A stretch of DNA of 64,000 nucleotides from Tetranychus cinnabarinus (Eukaryota > Arthropoda > Arachnida > Trombidiformes > Tetranychidae). The stretch covers positions 992,001-1,056,000 of the forward strand of contig WHVY01000006.1 in the NCBI GenBank assembly GCA_022266195.1, given 5' to 3'. Below, piece after piece: positions 36,453 through 45,433 of this stretch; the first letter of the stretch is position 1, and every line of letters starts with the position of its first letter. Both the position numbers and the translations under genes were made by a program. The notes below the pieces were generated by a model. That model saw only the letters and a list, made by a program, of their open reading frames with translations. It was not told where the DNA came from and ran no database searches.

Positions 36453-37152
36453 GTAAAGGAAGAAGAGTGTGCAATTCAATGAAACATCTCAACCAAAATT
36501 TTTTTTGGTGTCAGAAGATGGCGCGAGAAAGAGGCTCTTTCTATTTACTTTCTTTACAAATTTTTTACTCTCTTTTTCTCTTTCATTTATCTTTCTTTTC
36601 ATCATTGAAATTTAAATTAAAGCAATTAATATCAACATTAGAAAAGGCTTTTTTGATTGTTTTTCAATGTTTTTAATGTTGTTTTTATTCATTTTTATGA
36701 TTTTGATGCTATGATTTCTTATTTAAAGATGAATGCATGATAATTTAACAGAGAAACGTCACTTTGACTAACAAAATCTGAATTAATCAAAGCAAAAGTC
36801 TATCAAAAAGTATTTATCATCATTATATTAAGGTTTTGGGACTATTTTGTTTACGACAAACTTTTCCTGTCAATAAATTCTGGATTTATTCTTTTTAGTG
36901 CTTAGATTCATAATATGAAGTAAATTTGTTAACTGATAGATCTGTCCAACATTATAGCAACGACAAGTTATTCACCATTTACTTATGTGAAGGTGGATTC
37001 CCGTAAAATCTATGAATTCAGAATTTATTAACAGTGTGAGGAATACGCACAATTTATAATAAAATTAAACACATAAAAAGAAACATACACACACACTTTC
37101 TTTCACATCAAAACATATGTTGTTGCATATTTTACTGCCATCTATCATTAAT
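36453..37152. repeat. Left arm of fold-back unit 2
   Basis: A 0.7-kb arm that is the inverted copy of 38760-39466. The inner part near 37034-37152 (agtgtgaggaatacgcaca to tgccatctatcattaat) appears identical to its partner; the outer part differs at scattered sites. Confidence 0.85.
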
Positions 37153-37351
37153 AAAACCTACCCAATGTAAACTCAATACAAACCTACCTGTTTTGATACA
37201 GGTGACTCAATCAAACAATGTTAACGTGAAATAATGTTCTAAAAACCTAATGCATCATAACTATGTATTTTTAATGCTAACTAATTTACATATTGACCTT
37301 ACTTTTACACAACAAACTTTGACCTACAACCCTTTTGTCTCAATAGGGACA

Positions 37352-37359
37352 TATATAAG
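37352..37359 (+). promoter_or_regulatory. LTR TATA box
   Basis: TATATAAG within the partial LTR, about 50 bases before the aataaag signal; the usual U3/R order of an LTR promoter. Confidence 0.5.
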
Positions 37360-37535
37360 GACCTATGGTCAACCATATTTTTGTCAATTGTCTTTACTAA
37401 TAAAGTCACTTTTAAGTTACTCCCTCTGGTGTTTTCTTTTAAAACCATTCAGCTTCATTTGCAAAAGTGAGTTAATGGTTTCCTTTCTTTATTCTTCCTC
37501 CCCTTTGACTGTTGACCCCTCTTGACCGTCACAAT

Positions 37536-37553
37536 TGGCGCAGTCGACAGGAT
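37536..37553 (+). promoter_or_regulatory. Retrotransposon primer-binding site (tRNA-Ser type)
   Basis: TGGCGCAGTCGACAGGAT starts two bases after the LTR's terminal CACA. It is complementary, with one likely mismatch, to the 3' end of animal tRNA-Ser (...CTGCCGACTGCGCCA), the primer reported for 17.6/297-type Gypsy elements. Confidence 0.65.
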
Positions 37554-37619
37554 TGAACGCCTTCTATCGTTCAAAATCATTACTAATCCTGTTTTTTTTC
37601 TCTTTGCTTCTATTCTACA

Positions 37620-38378
37620 GTGGAATTCTTGGAACTCGAGCCCAGTTTCGACCCCTCATTGTTGAAACCCCCTTCAACCCCTGGTCATTGGTTTGGTGGC
37701 TCCCTCTCGGAGGAAGAAGAAGAAGTACCTCCCTCTCCAGCTGTTAAATCACCTCGTGGTCCAATTATACTCACTGGTGGTGGCCTTAAGTTCAACTTCA
37801 ACCCTCCTAAAGCCATTCCAGTCGCTCCTGTTGGTCCAACTCCATCTCCAAGTATTGTAGCTGGTCCAATTCGTCCATCTGGTCCTCGTGATAATTCTAT
37901 TCGGCCTCTTGGTGGTGTCTTACCAGCTTCAACCACAACTTCGGTAACTCCTGCGATACCTCTGACTAAGAATCAGAAAAAGCGACTCTGTTACAAACGC
38001 AACTTAAAACAGAAACGCTTAGAATCAGAATCTTCTGGTACTATCTCGTTGGCGGTTGAGCACAACGTTCTTAAAGAGAAACGAAAGGTTGAAAAGCGAG
38101 CTATCAAGGCTTTTCATACTGGAATCAAGGAAGCAGCCAAAGCAACCGAAAGTGAAAACGTGGTCCCTTCATCATTCTTCCACTCAAGTGAAAATCATCA
38201 ATACTTCAAAGATAACCTTCCAAGTCGTATACTATCAAGAGAATCTCTTTCTATCGCTGAGAATCGAGCTAATCGTGCCCTTAAATTCAATTCTATTGTA
38301 TCAGACTTTGCTCCCAATCCCCAACCAACTGTAAATAATCCTAGTGATTATCTCCATCATCTTGTATTTCACAAATAA
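37620..38378 (+). CDS. Retrotransposon leader ORF, unknown function
   Basis: A 252-residue open frame between the primer-binding site and gag. The N-terminal half is rich in Pro, Gly and Ser (GGGLKFNFNPPKAIPVAPVG), then a strongly basic segment (LTKNQKKRLCYKRNLKQKR, about residues 119-137) and a charged helix-like region. It ends at 38376-38378, two bases before the gag ATG at 38381, an arrangement that would allow re-initiation. It lacks any recognised domain. It may be an extra pre-gag protein or the N-terminal part of a gag polyprotein in another frame. Part of a dead element, so expression today is doubtful. Confidence 0.5.
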   Translation: MEFLELEPSFDPSLLKPPSTPGHWFGGSLSEEEEEVPPSPAVKSPRGPIILTGGGLKFNFNPPKAIPVAPVGPTPSPSIVAGPIRPSGPRDNSIRPLGGVLPASTTTSVTPAIPLTKNQKKRLCYKRNLKQKRLESESSGTISLAVEHNVLKEKRKVEKRAIKAFHTGIKEAAKATESENVVPSSFFHSSENHQYFKDNLPSRILSRESLSIAENRANRALKFNSIVSDFAPNPQPTVNNPSDYLHHLVFHK

Positions 38379-38380
38379 AC

Positions 38381-38764
38381 ATGGCTAACAAGAAAAAACG
38401 TAATTCCGTCGCTGTTTCTTCAGCCACACCAGACTTCAACACTTCTAATATAAGCCAACCATTCTTCACCCAACTTAAACTAGACAAGTTCTCTGGTAAT
38501 AAAGAAGAGATCCGTGTTCAAACATGGATCAAGCTGTATGAGCAACATGTAGACTCTGAACATGACACCGAACTCATCAAGCAGCTCATGTATTATCAAG
38601 GACTCAAGGACTCTGCTCTCGAATGGTATGGTGTCGAGATTGTTGGTAGCAATATTCGTGATTGGGAAACAGTAAAAGAACAATTGATAGACCGTTTTGG
38701 TTGCGAAAACCAACACCCGTTAGTCGCTGCCCAGCGTATAATTCTAAGCAGAGATGAGGATTAA
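38381..38764 (+). pseudogene. Truncated gag capsid, Ty3/Gypsy-like
   Basis: The first 127 codons of a gag-type protein. After a basic start (ANKKKRN) comes a capsid-like region: LDKFSGNKEEIRVQTWIKLY, then ALEWYG, then DWETVKEQLIDRFG, the pattern of retrotransposon gag capsids (F-x-G, W, W-x-x-V/L-K-x-x-L-x-x-R-F). The frame is cut off at the join with the right fold-back arm (38760), where the stop is supplied by arm sequence; no zinc knuckle or pol follows. Confidence 0.7.
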
Positions 38765-39466
38765 TGATAGATGGCAGTAAAATATGCAACAACATATGTT
38801 TTGATGTGAAAGAAAGTGTGTGTGTATGTTTCTTTTTATGTGTTTAATTTTATTATAAATTGTGCGTATTCCTCACACTGTTAATAAATTCTGAATTCAT
38901 AGATTTTACGGGAATCCACCTTCACATAAGTAAATGGTGAATAACTTGTCGTTGCTATAATCTTGGACAGATCTATCAGTTAACAAATTTACTTCATATT
39001 ATGAATCTAAGCACTAAAAAGAATAAATCCAGAATTTATTGAAAGGAAAAGTTTGTCGTAAACAAAATAGTCCCAAAACCTTAATATAATGATGATAAAT
39101 ACTTTTTGATAGACTTTTGCTTTGATTAATTCAGATTTTGTTAGTCAAAGTGACGTTTCTCTGTTAAATTATCATGCATTCATCTTTAAATAAGAAATCA
39201 TAGCATCAAAATCATAAAAATGAATAAAAACAACATTCAAAACATTGAAAAACAATCAAAAAAGCCTTTTCTAATGTTGATATTAATTGCTTTAATTTAA
39301 ATTTCAATGATGAAAAGAAAGATAAATGAAAGAGAAAAAGAGAGTAAAAAATTTGTATAGAAAGTAAAAAGAAAGAGCCTCTTTCTCGCGCCATCTTCTG
39401 ACACCAAAAAAAAATTTTCGGTTAGATTATGTATTGAATCGCTCTCTCTTCTTCCTTTACTCTTTG
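38760..39466. repeat. Right arm of fold-back unit 2
   Basis: Inverted partner of 36453-37152, ending ctttactctttg at the 8-bp target duplication. Confidence 0.85.
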
Positions 39467-39647
39467 CCTAGAGGTAAGCCCTATTCGTACAAAAAAATAT
39501 CTGATAAGATTCTGATCTTTGGATATGGAGTAGACTTTTATTTGCCTTAAAAGTACGGCGCGTTTGTTTAAACTCTATAGAATAGTGTCAAAAACTTGAT
39601 TATTTAGGTTAAGATATGAGAAATTGTGGATTAGTAGGGACATAATT

Positions 39648-39755
39648 ATCACATTAATGCACAAAAATTACAAAAATGGGCAATAACGGGTAAAAATTAG
39701 TTTCTTTCAAATTTAGACTCTATTGAGTTGTAGAGACATAAAAAATGACCTATCA
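39648..39755. repeat. Dispersed fragment of the palindrome repeat family
   Basis: The stretch with cacattaatgcacaaa, aaaatgggcaataacgggt and ttctttcaaatttagactct resembles the outer ends of the palindrome at 24413-27004 (both ends share the acgggt and tttagactct blocks). It lies inside the Mutator-like element, showing that the family is dispersed and that this end sequence recurs. Confidence 0.6.
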
Positions 39756-40050
39756 AGCTTTGAACTATCTAACCTGGCCAAATTTAAGATTAATTAAACC
39801 TACCCTTTAACCACTGGACTGACAGTGGTACAAAAAAAAGAATTAAACAATTAAATAATATCAGTTGCTATTTTTAATATGAAAAGAAATATGAGAATAA
39901 ATGACCGTCAAATACCAGTAAGAAAATATCATAGCTTGTGGAAGGTTAAACTGCGAATCGAACTGATCTAATGTCCAAAAACAGAAAATTTAGCCTTTTT
40001 AATTAACCTAAATGGTTTGAATTTCACAAGAGATGGCGTTGAAATTCGCA

Positions 40051-40119
40051 TTTGTCCTGTGGTTAAGACGTCCGGCTCTGTACCCGGTGTTCGCAGGTTC
40101 AAATTCCGGTGGAGACACG
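40051..40119 (+). repeat. tRNA-like SINE head
   Basis: A tRNA-sized segment with tgtggttaagacg (degenerate A box) and ggttcaaattcc (near-consensus B box) 30-40 bases later. The ends (tgtcc / ggagaca) pair partly. About 200 GC-richer bases follow (to about 40330), which would be the body of a tRNA-derived SINE. No clear A-tail or target duplication. Confidence 0.5.
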
Positions 40120-40357
40120 CTTGTCCGAATAAGTCTGCTTACCCAGGGATTAAGCTCTCTGGACTACCCTCCCTCCCTTTCCCTGTAAGCCGTTTCTGGT
40201 CCCTGTTAAGTCTGGTTAAAGCCCAGCCCATGATGGTGAAGTGAAAACTTCTGAGAAGTGGTGGTCAAGGGGTAGCGGGCGCACTTAAGCCACGCGTGGT
40301 CTTGCATCCCTGTCTGCAAACCAGCCAACTCGCACTAAATACACGAATAGTCTCAAC

Positions 40358-40390
40358 GCCTATTCGTACAAGTTTTTTGTACGAATAGGC
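40358..40390. repeat. 14-bp perfect hairpin at transposon end
   Basis: gcctattcgtacaa and its exact complement separated by gtttt. The sequence repeats the terminal inverted repeat of the Mutator-like element, so the right end carries an extra inward copy of the terminus. Confidence 0.8.
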
Positions 40391-40528
40391 TTTTCCTAGC
40401 CTAGATCCTGACAACAATCTTTAAAAGGAATGAATGCATAAATGAATTGATAGATGGCACTTTTTTTCATTTAACCACATAACCACATTGTATCGAAACT
40501 TTTTTTGAATATCCTTAAATTACATGTA

Positions 40529-40822
40529 CTGTCAAACCTCCGATAATGTCACACTCTCAAAATGTCACAGACCCATGGCAACGAAATAAAACAATTCAGT
40601 TAATTCAGTTTTTTAATTAAATAAATTTTGCGAGGACTTAAACAATGATTTTAATTGGATATATTATAGGAATTGCCCAATTAAACATCAAAAATCACGG
40701 AATTAAATTGAAAATTATTTTTTTTGTAAATATAATTCTTAAAAAGGCTATTCCACCTAGAAATTATGTAAAAATAGCCAAAACGCTAGTCCCACCAAGT
40801 GACATTATTGGAGGTTTGACAG
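40529..40822. mobile_element. MITE, pogo/Tc1-like, TA target
   Basis: 294 bases between TA dinucleotides (40527-40528, 40823-40824). Inverted ends CTGTCAAACCTCC(G/A)ATAATGTCAC match over about 24 bases with one difference. Non-coding; the open frame across it is spurious. Confidence 0.8.
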
Positions 40823-40996
40823 TAGTTCAAATTATAATTATGTTTAAGCTTTATATTATTGTTATAATGGATGAAATTTTGCCTGTGATGAATGTGAATG
40901 AATCTTTGTTAATGTATCGAATTTGAATCGACATGAAATATCGATTCATGCTAGAATCTCACTAGACACTGGTTTTCAATGTATGATTTGTGATTA

Positions 40997-41119
40997 CAGG
41001 GTGTAGCGAAAGTTCGTATAGGAAGCAAAAACACGTTTCTTTTGATCCACTCTTAAAAATTCATTTTGTCAATTTTTTTCATTTTTTATCCCTCCCATCC
41101 ATACGAACTCTCGCTACCC
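40997..41119. mobile_element. Short hairpin MITE
   Basis: The left end GGGTGTAGCGAAAGTTCGTAT and the right end ATACGAACTCTCGCTACCC form imperfect inverted repeats around about 75 T-rich bases. A second palindromic copy of the terminal tcgctac/gtgtagcga lies at 41111-41129. TA precedes the left end (40995-40996); the right junction is unclear. Confidence 0.6.
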
Positions 41120-41406
41120 GGTGTAGCGAGTAATTTTTGAGAGTTAATCATTCCGGTGTCTCGATTTCCAATCGTTTTCTTAGTAAAGATATTATTTGAT
41201 ATCTAGTACAAGAATTGACATCAATGACAAAAAACCCAGTGGTTACTTTGTGTATCTTCGATAACTCTTTGAAGCTATCGATATTTTGTTTCTGTTGTTT
41301 GTTTTTGTTTTATTTTAAAATAGATAAATTAAAATCAGGCTTAGCCTAGTAGGACCAAATGAATTAGAGTGAAGGAGATATTAGGTTCAAGTCACCTCCA
41401 GTTCCA

Positions 41407-41540
41407 AATAACCGGTTTCTTGCTGGTTATTTTTCATCTTTTACCATCGATATCTATTGATGTATTTATAAATATGTTGTTTACTTTCTTCACTTTCTTT
41501 TCAAATTTCCCTCTCAATATAACCAGCAAGTAACCGGTTG
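41407..41540. mobile_element. Short inverted-repeat element
   Basis: AATAACCGGTTTCTTGCTGG at the left is matched by the complement of CCAGCAAGTAACCGGTT at the right, with about 90 bases between. It abuts the next MITE. A further accggttgccagtaacca copy near 41770 suggests a larger or repeated element. Confidence 0.5.
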
Positions 41541-41548
41541 CAGTAATA

Positions 41549-41716
41549 CAGTAAATTCACACTTATTTTGACCAAAAAATCGGAGCCAACTATTGGTATC
41601 AATGCTTTAGCCCTAGCATAAACAGTGCTAGGATAACTTGCATAGTACTCCGTCTTACTATTGGCAGTATAATAGACGGCGCTTCTTTTTTGGTCAAAAT
41701 AAGTGTAAATTTACTG
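41549..41716. mobile_element. MITE, 168 bp, TA target
   Basis: Flanked by TA (41547-41548, 41717-41718). Inverted ends CAGTAAATT(C/T)ACACTTATT, continuing TTGACCAAAAAA, match over 31 bases with one mismatch. Non-coding, Tc1/mariner-type. Confidence 0.85.
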
Positions 41717-41862
41717 TACGTTATACTGACCATGCTTGGTTACTTTTCTACTCCCTCTAACCAAGACACCGGTTGCCAGTAACCAACTGGTCACTAGGCA
41801 ATCGGCTCTACCTAAAGATTGGATTCAGATATAACTGAAAAAACCCAGCCGGAACCTATTTA

Positions 41863-42037
41863 CAGTAAAACCTCTCAAAGGTTTTACTCCCAAAGGTTGT
41901 GAGCGGTCCAGCCATCTAGAGGAATCTCCATTGCACTAAGGGTTTATTTATTAAAAACTTACTCATGAGCCGGGTTTAACGTCAAATCCGCTAGATGAAA
42001 GAGTGTAATTTCTTACAGCCATTGAGAGATTTTACCG
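41863..42037. mobile_element. MITE, 175 bp, TA target, diverged ends
   Basis: Ends CAGTAAAACCTCTCAA and (complement) CGGTAAAATCTCTCAA between TA dinucleotides at 41861-41862 and 42038-42039. Three mismatches in 16 indicate an older copy. The terminal motif is pogo-like. Confidence 0.6.
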
Positions 42038-42529
42038 TAATTAATTTATGAAATGCCATAATAAAAGATTTTTCTGCGTGAATTGAAAGATTTTCATCTA
42101 TCTTTTGTTTATTTTTATCTAATAATAACAACAGTATTTCAAAATAACAAATTGCAATTATTTGTGTATGATTTCACTTTGGGAGCTTGTACAAATAAAA
42201 CATGTAACACTTTCGTTGCTTCCAATCACAACAACGACATAGAAGTTAGTTTTTGGCGCATTTTGGCCATTTTCGGTATTTATGCCAGATTTTGGTTCTT
42301 TCGCTAGTAAAAAATAAACGAAAAAACTAAAGTTTAAGTTCAACAGTGACGCAAAGACTAAAATTTTTATCAAAAGTGCCTTTTGTATAATTATTTTCAA
42401 CGTTTCGCTCACGCACTAGAGAATCGCAATCTTTTGATAAACTGTTAAAAAAATTGTGCTCATTTTTCTTGCTGGAGTTGAAGGTAGAGTTGCATGAAAA
42501 TATCTAGCACTTTGCATTTTCCATGTGGT

Positions 42530-42613
42530 CTGGAAAGATGTTCAAACATGGTCATGCAGAGTAAGTAAAGGTCGTAACAAGGTTTCCGTAGGAGAACCTG
42601 CGGAAGAATCATT
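42530..42613 (+). pseudogene. 18S rRNA 3'-end relic
   Basis: gtcgtaacaaggtttccgta, then gagaacctgcggaag, then aatcattaac reproduces the last bases of eukaryotic 18S rRNA with few changes (gtgaacc to gagaacc, ggatcatta to gaatcatta). Upstream ggaaagatgttcaaacatgg still resembles the rRNA; further upstream the likeness is lost. What follows 42613 may be remnant ITS1, but no 5.8S gene is visible, so this is a dispersed rDNA fragment. Confidence 0.8.
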
Positions 42614-43132
42614 AACGTATTACCTTCTTATTATATGAGAAATACAACCTTCAAACAATCAAACATTCTGCATAGTGATATTGTAGATGCTAATATGGTG
42701 AATGCAATTGAATTGTGTTTGCATTAGAGTCGCAATTGTGAATGCTTATTGCAAACATTTCGCCATTGTAACATGATTCTAACTTGCATCACATTTGTTC
42801 ATTCATACAGCTATCTTTCATTATCCAACGCAACAAAGAGTGAGGGTTATCTTACCTCAGTAAATTGTTTGAGTTGTTTTTCTGATTAGTTTTTTTCTTC
42901 CAATAATAGTACTTTATGATCACTAACAAACTGGTTTTACTTTTGTACTTACTATGATGACGCCACAGGAAGTTGTCAACATTAATATCATTAAATATAG
43001 ACTATTTAGAAATGTGAATAGCATTCGTTGATGGTTTACATTTCATGGCTGTTTGAATTTCCTCATATATCTATACATCTATCCACACATATATATTTCC
43101 TCAATAACATATAAATGGCATTTTTACTTTTA

Positions 43133-43422
43133 CAGTCACCCTTCTGAAACTGCACTTATCGTGAAATAGCTTATTTACACTATTGGTCGAGCAACATATT
43201 TCACGATTTCCAATCTTCCTTAATAGACCAAATTTAACCTAAAATGTTGCACTAAGCTGATTTCGCGAGTTTTCGGATTGATATTTCACGAAATAAAATT
43301 GAATTAAGTCAATTGTTAATTAAAAAAATTGAATCAAAAATCGACGAAATGCGAAAGTGGATCTAACTCCTCCTTAATAGGAACCATTGAAAAAAATAAG
43401 TGCAGTTTCAGAAGGGTGACTG
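43133..43422. mobile_element. MITE, 290 bp, TA target
   Basis: Perfect inverted ends CAGTCACCCTTCTGAAACTG, continuing CACTTA, between TA dinucleotides (43131-43132, 43423-43424). Internal inverted motifs (cgtgaaata/tatttcacg) increase its hairpin potential. It ends about 300 bases upstream of the mitochondrial AlaRS start. The identical ends suggest a fairly young copy. Confidence 0.85.
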
Positions 43423-43721
43423 TAATAAGATAAATGCTATCTTCATCATAAATAAATCCGGTGCAAAGCTGCGCCGGAATGTAGCGCCCTCTATTGAGTT
43501 TTCCCAAAACTAAAAAGTTAGTACAAGTATCTCAATGCATGTATACAATGAATACTATTCAATGCCTTTTATTTTTTTCTTGTTCTTTAATTTGTCTAAT
43601 TTCATTTAATGTTAGTATTAATTAAGTTTTTAATGCATAATCATTTTTTCTTTGATGTTCTCGATTTTGGCTATTTTTGGTACTTTGGACAGATTTTGTT
43701 TTTTCAGTGAGACCCGCAAAT

Positions 43722-45433
43722 ATGAGTATTTCCTACAGATGGACCTCTTCATGTATTCGTAAATGTTTTATAGATTTTTTTGTTAAATATCACCAACATA
43801 AGCTGGTACCCAGTAGCTCTGTGATTTCATCTGACCCTTCATTATTATTTAATAATGCCGGAATGAACCAATTCAAAGACATTTTTATCGGTAACATCTC
43901 ACCTAATCATCCATATTATGAACTTAGACGTGCTGTTTCTAGTCAAAAATGTATTCGCACTGGAGGTAAACACAATGATTTAGATGTTGTAGGCTACGAT
44001 TTGACGCACCATACTTTCTTTGAAATGCTTGGAAATTGGTCTTTCAATAGTTATTTTAAGGTAAAACATTCATCAATCACTGTACAATCTTGTGGTTCAA
44101 ATATTTAGTGTAAATTATGTAACATTATTTAGCGAGCCAAGTTTTTAAGTTATGTTGATAGCAATATGTTTTTTTATTCTAATTTTACATTTTATGTTTT
44201 CTTACAGAAAGAAGCTTGCACTATGGCTTTCGAATTGATTACCAAAGTTTATAAGTTGCCTTTAGACAAGCTTATCGTAACATTTTTTGCTGGTGACAAG
44301 ACACTATCATTGCCCGCTGATGAAGAAACGAAAGAAATTTGGTTGTCACTTGGGTAAGGACTCGATCAATATGGCAGTTTAAACCTTAATACGGCTGTAT
44401 AGTTTTCCACAGAATCATATTTTACCTACGAATGAAAATTTTTGGGAAATGGGTGAATCTGGACCTTGTGGGGTTTGTTCCGAGATCTATTTTCAGCTTG
44501 ATCCATCTACATTTTCTCTTGAAAAATGTGTTGAGATTTGGAACATTGTTTTCATACAATATTACAAGTAAGTCAATCATCCAAAGAATCTTGGAAAGTT
44601 ACTAAATAAATGATTTTGTTTGTTTCCAGAGATGAATCCGGGATTGTAACAAAGTTACCAGCAAATCATGTAGATACTGGGATGGGTTTGGAACGAATGG
44701 CATCGATTTTAAACAATGTCCCTTCTAGTTATGACACAGATCTTTTTCAGCCTCTACTCACAACAATTTCAACGGTGTGTTGCATGAATTGTCGGATTTT
44801 GTGTACGATTATTAATTTACAAATTTTTGAACACATTAGATGACCAAATCTCGGCCTTATCAAGGATCTCTAAAAGATAACTTAGACATAGCCTACAGAG
44901 TAGTAGCTGACCATTCTAGAATGATTACAATATCTCTTTCTGATGACTTGAAGCCTGGAACGAAAGACACTGGACGTCATTTTCGACAAATATTTCGTAA
45001 AACATTTGCTCATCTGATTTTTGATTTTGGATATAAAGAGCCAGAGAAGGTTTTAATTGAACTTTCTAAAAAAGTAGGAAATAGTCTAGGAGATGTTTAT
45101 CCAGAAATCAATTTAAAAATGGACCGGAATCTTAGCGTCATCGCTCAAGAAAGTATATTGGCTACTGATATCATTGAAAAGGCTACCAAGCTATTTAATA
45201 AAATAGCAAATCAATTAGAAAACAACAAACAAGATTGTATTTCTGGCGATGCCGTTTTTGATCTTTTCCTGAATGGCGGTGCTTCTATTTTCATGATAAA
45301 CAGGATGGCTCGTAATAGAAATTTAAAAGTTGATTGGGAAGGATTCGAGAAATGTTTTGCTAAACATAAAGCTAAATCAGCAGAAGGATTAGAAGAGAGC
45401 AGAAAAAATCGAAAAACAATCAAACACAATTGA
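43722..45433 (+). CDS. AARS2: Mitochondrial alanyl-tRNA synthetase, minimal form
   Basis: Five exons: 43722-44060, 44208-44353, 44403-44567, 44630-44774, 44840-45433; 462 residues. Class II motifs of AlaRS are plain: FNNAGMNQFKDIF; motif 2 RTGGKHNDLDVVGYDLTHHT followed by FFEMLGNWSF; NFWEMGESGPCG-x-CSEI; motif 3 HVDTGMGLERM. It charges tRNA-Ala. The bacterial-type sequence, with a serine-rich basic start (SYRWTSSCIRK), fits the mitochondrial enzyme rather than the cytosolic one. The protein ends after the tRNA-recognition helices: the editing domain and the C-Ala domain, present in most AlaRS, are missing, leaving the equivalent of E. coli fragment 1-461, known to aminoacylate. Acceptor 44402 (not the one at 44412) was chosen for exon 3 because it restores LGFPQNHI. 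The upstream frame lacks ATG; a tttcag before 43708 may mark a leader intron. Confidence 0.9.

Larger units (their letters stand above)
37153..38759 (+). mobile_element. Captured 5' portion of an LTR retrotransposon
   Basis: Between the two fold-back arms lies sequence organised like the start of a Ty3/Gypsy-type retrotransposon: a TATA box (37352), a polyadenylation signal (aataaag, about 37399), an LTR end in CACA (about 37533), a primer-binding site (37536 on), a leader ORF and the beginning of gag. The possible LTR start is TGTAAAC at 37166. Protease, reverse transcriptase, integrase and the 3' LTR are absent, so it cannot replicate. The joins to the arms are clean at attaat (37147-37152) and at 38760. 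Confidence 0.75.
35445..39466. mobile_element. 4.0-kb composite fold-back transposon, 8-bp target duplication
   Basis: Flanked by the direct repeat CCTAGAGG (35437-35444 and 39467-39474); the element starts CAAAGAGTAAAG and ends with its complement. The 8-bp duplication fits hAT- or P-like insertion. It consists of two head-to-head fold-back units: 35445-36452 and 36453-39466. At the internal junction (36441-36460) the right end of the first is followed by a left end lacking its first bases. Repeat arms share a conserved block (ctctttctcgcgccatcttctgacacc family). No transposase is encoded. The second unit carries a retrotransposon fragment. The target duplication spans the outer edge of the Mutator-like element, so this insertion is the younger. 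Confidence 0.75.
35434..40405. mobile_element. Mutator-like element with 9-bp target duplication, interrupted
   Basis: TAGCCTAGA occurs at 35434-35442 and again at 40397-40405. Directly inside are inverted ends: left GG (35443-35444) continuing after a later insertion as TAAGCCCTATTCGTACAAAA (39475 on); right, read on the complement, GGAAAAGCCTATTCGTACAA. That gives about 20-bp terminal inverted repeats beginning with G and a 9-bp duplication, as in the Mutator (MULE) superfamily. Without the 4.0-kb insertion and one copy of its duplication the element is about 924 bases, non-coding and non-autonomous. It contains a tRNA-like segment (40051-40119), a fragment of the palindromic repeat family (about 39648-39755) and a hairpin next to its right end. 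Confidence 0.7.

Noticed and set aside
39478..40396. Helentron/HINE-type element, because of the 3' hairpin and CTAG near the end
   Set aside because: The perfect 9-bp duplication and matching inverted ends beginning GG explain the boundaries better as a Mutator-like element; the hairpin is an extra copy of the terminus.
40645..40926. 93-residue hydrophobic ORF
   Set aside because: Lies across a MITE and its flank; composition of AT-rich non-coding DNA.
41336..41406. tRNA gene (TAGCCTAGTAGG A box, GGTTCAAGTCA B-like box)
   Set aside because: Acceptor and T stems do not pair; at best a very degraded tRNA-derived repeat.
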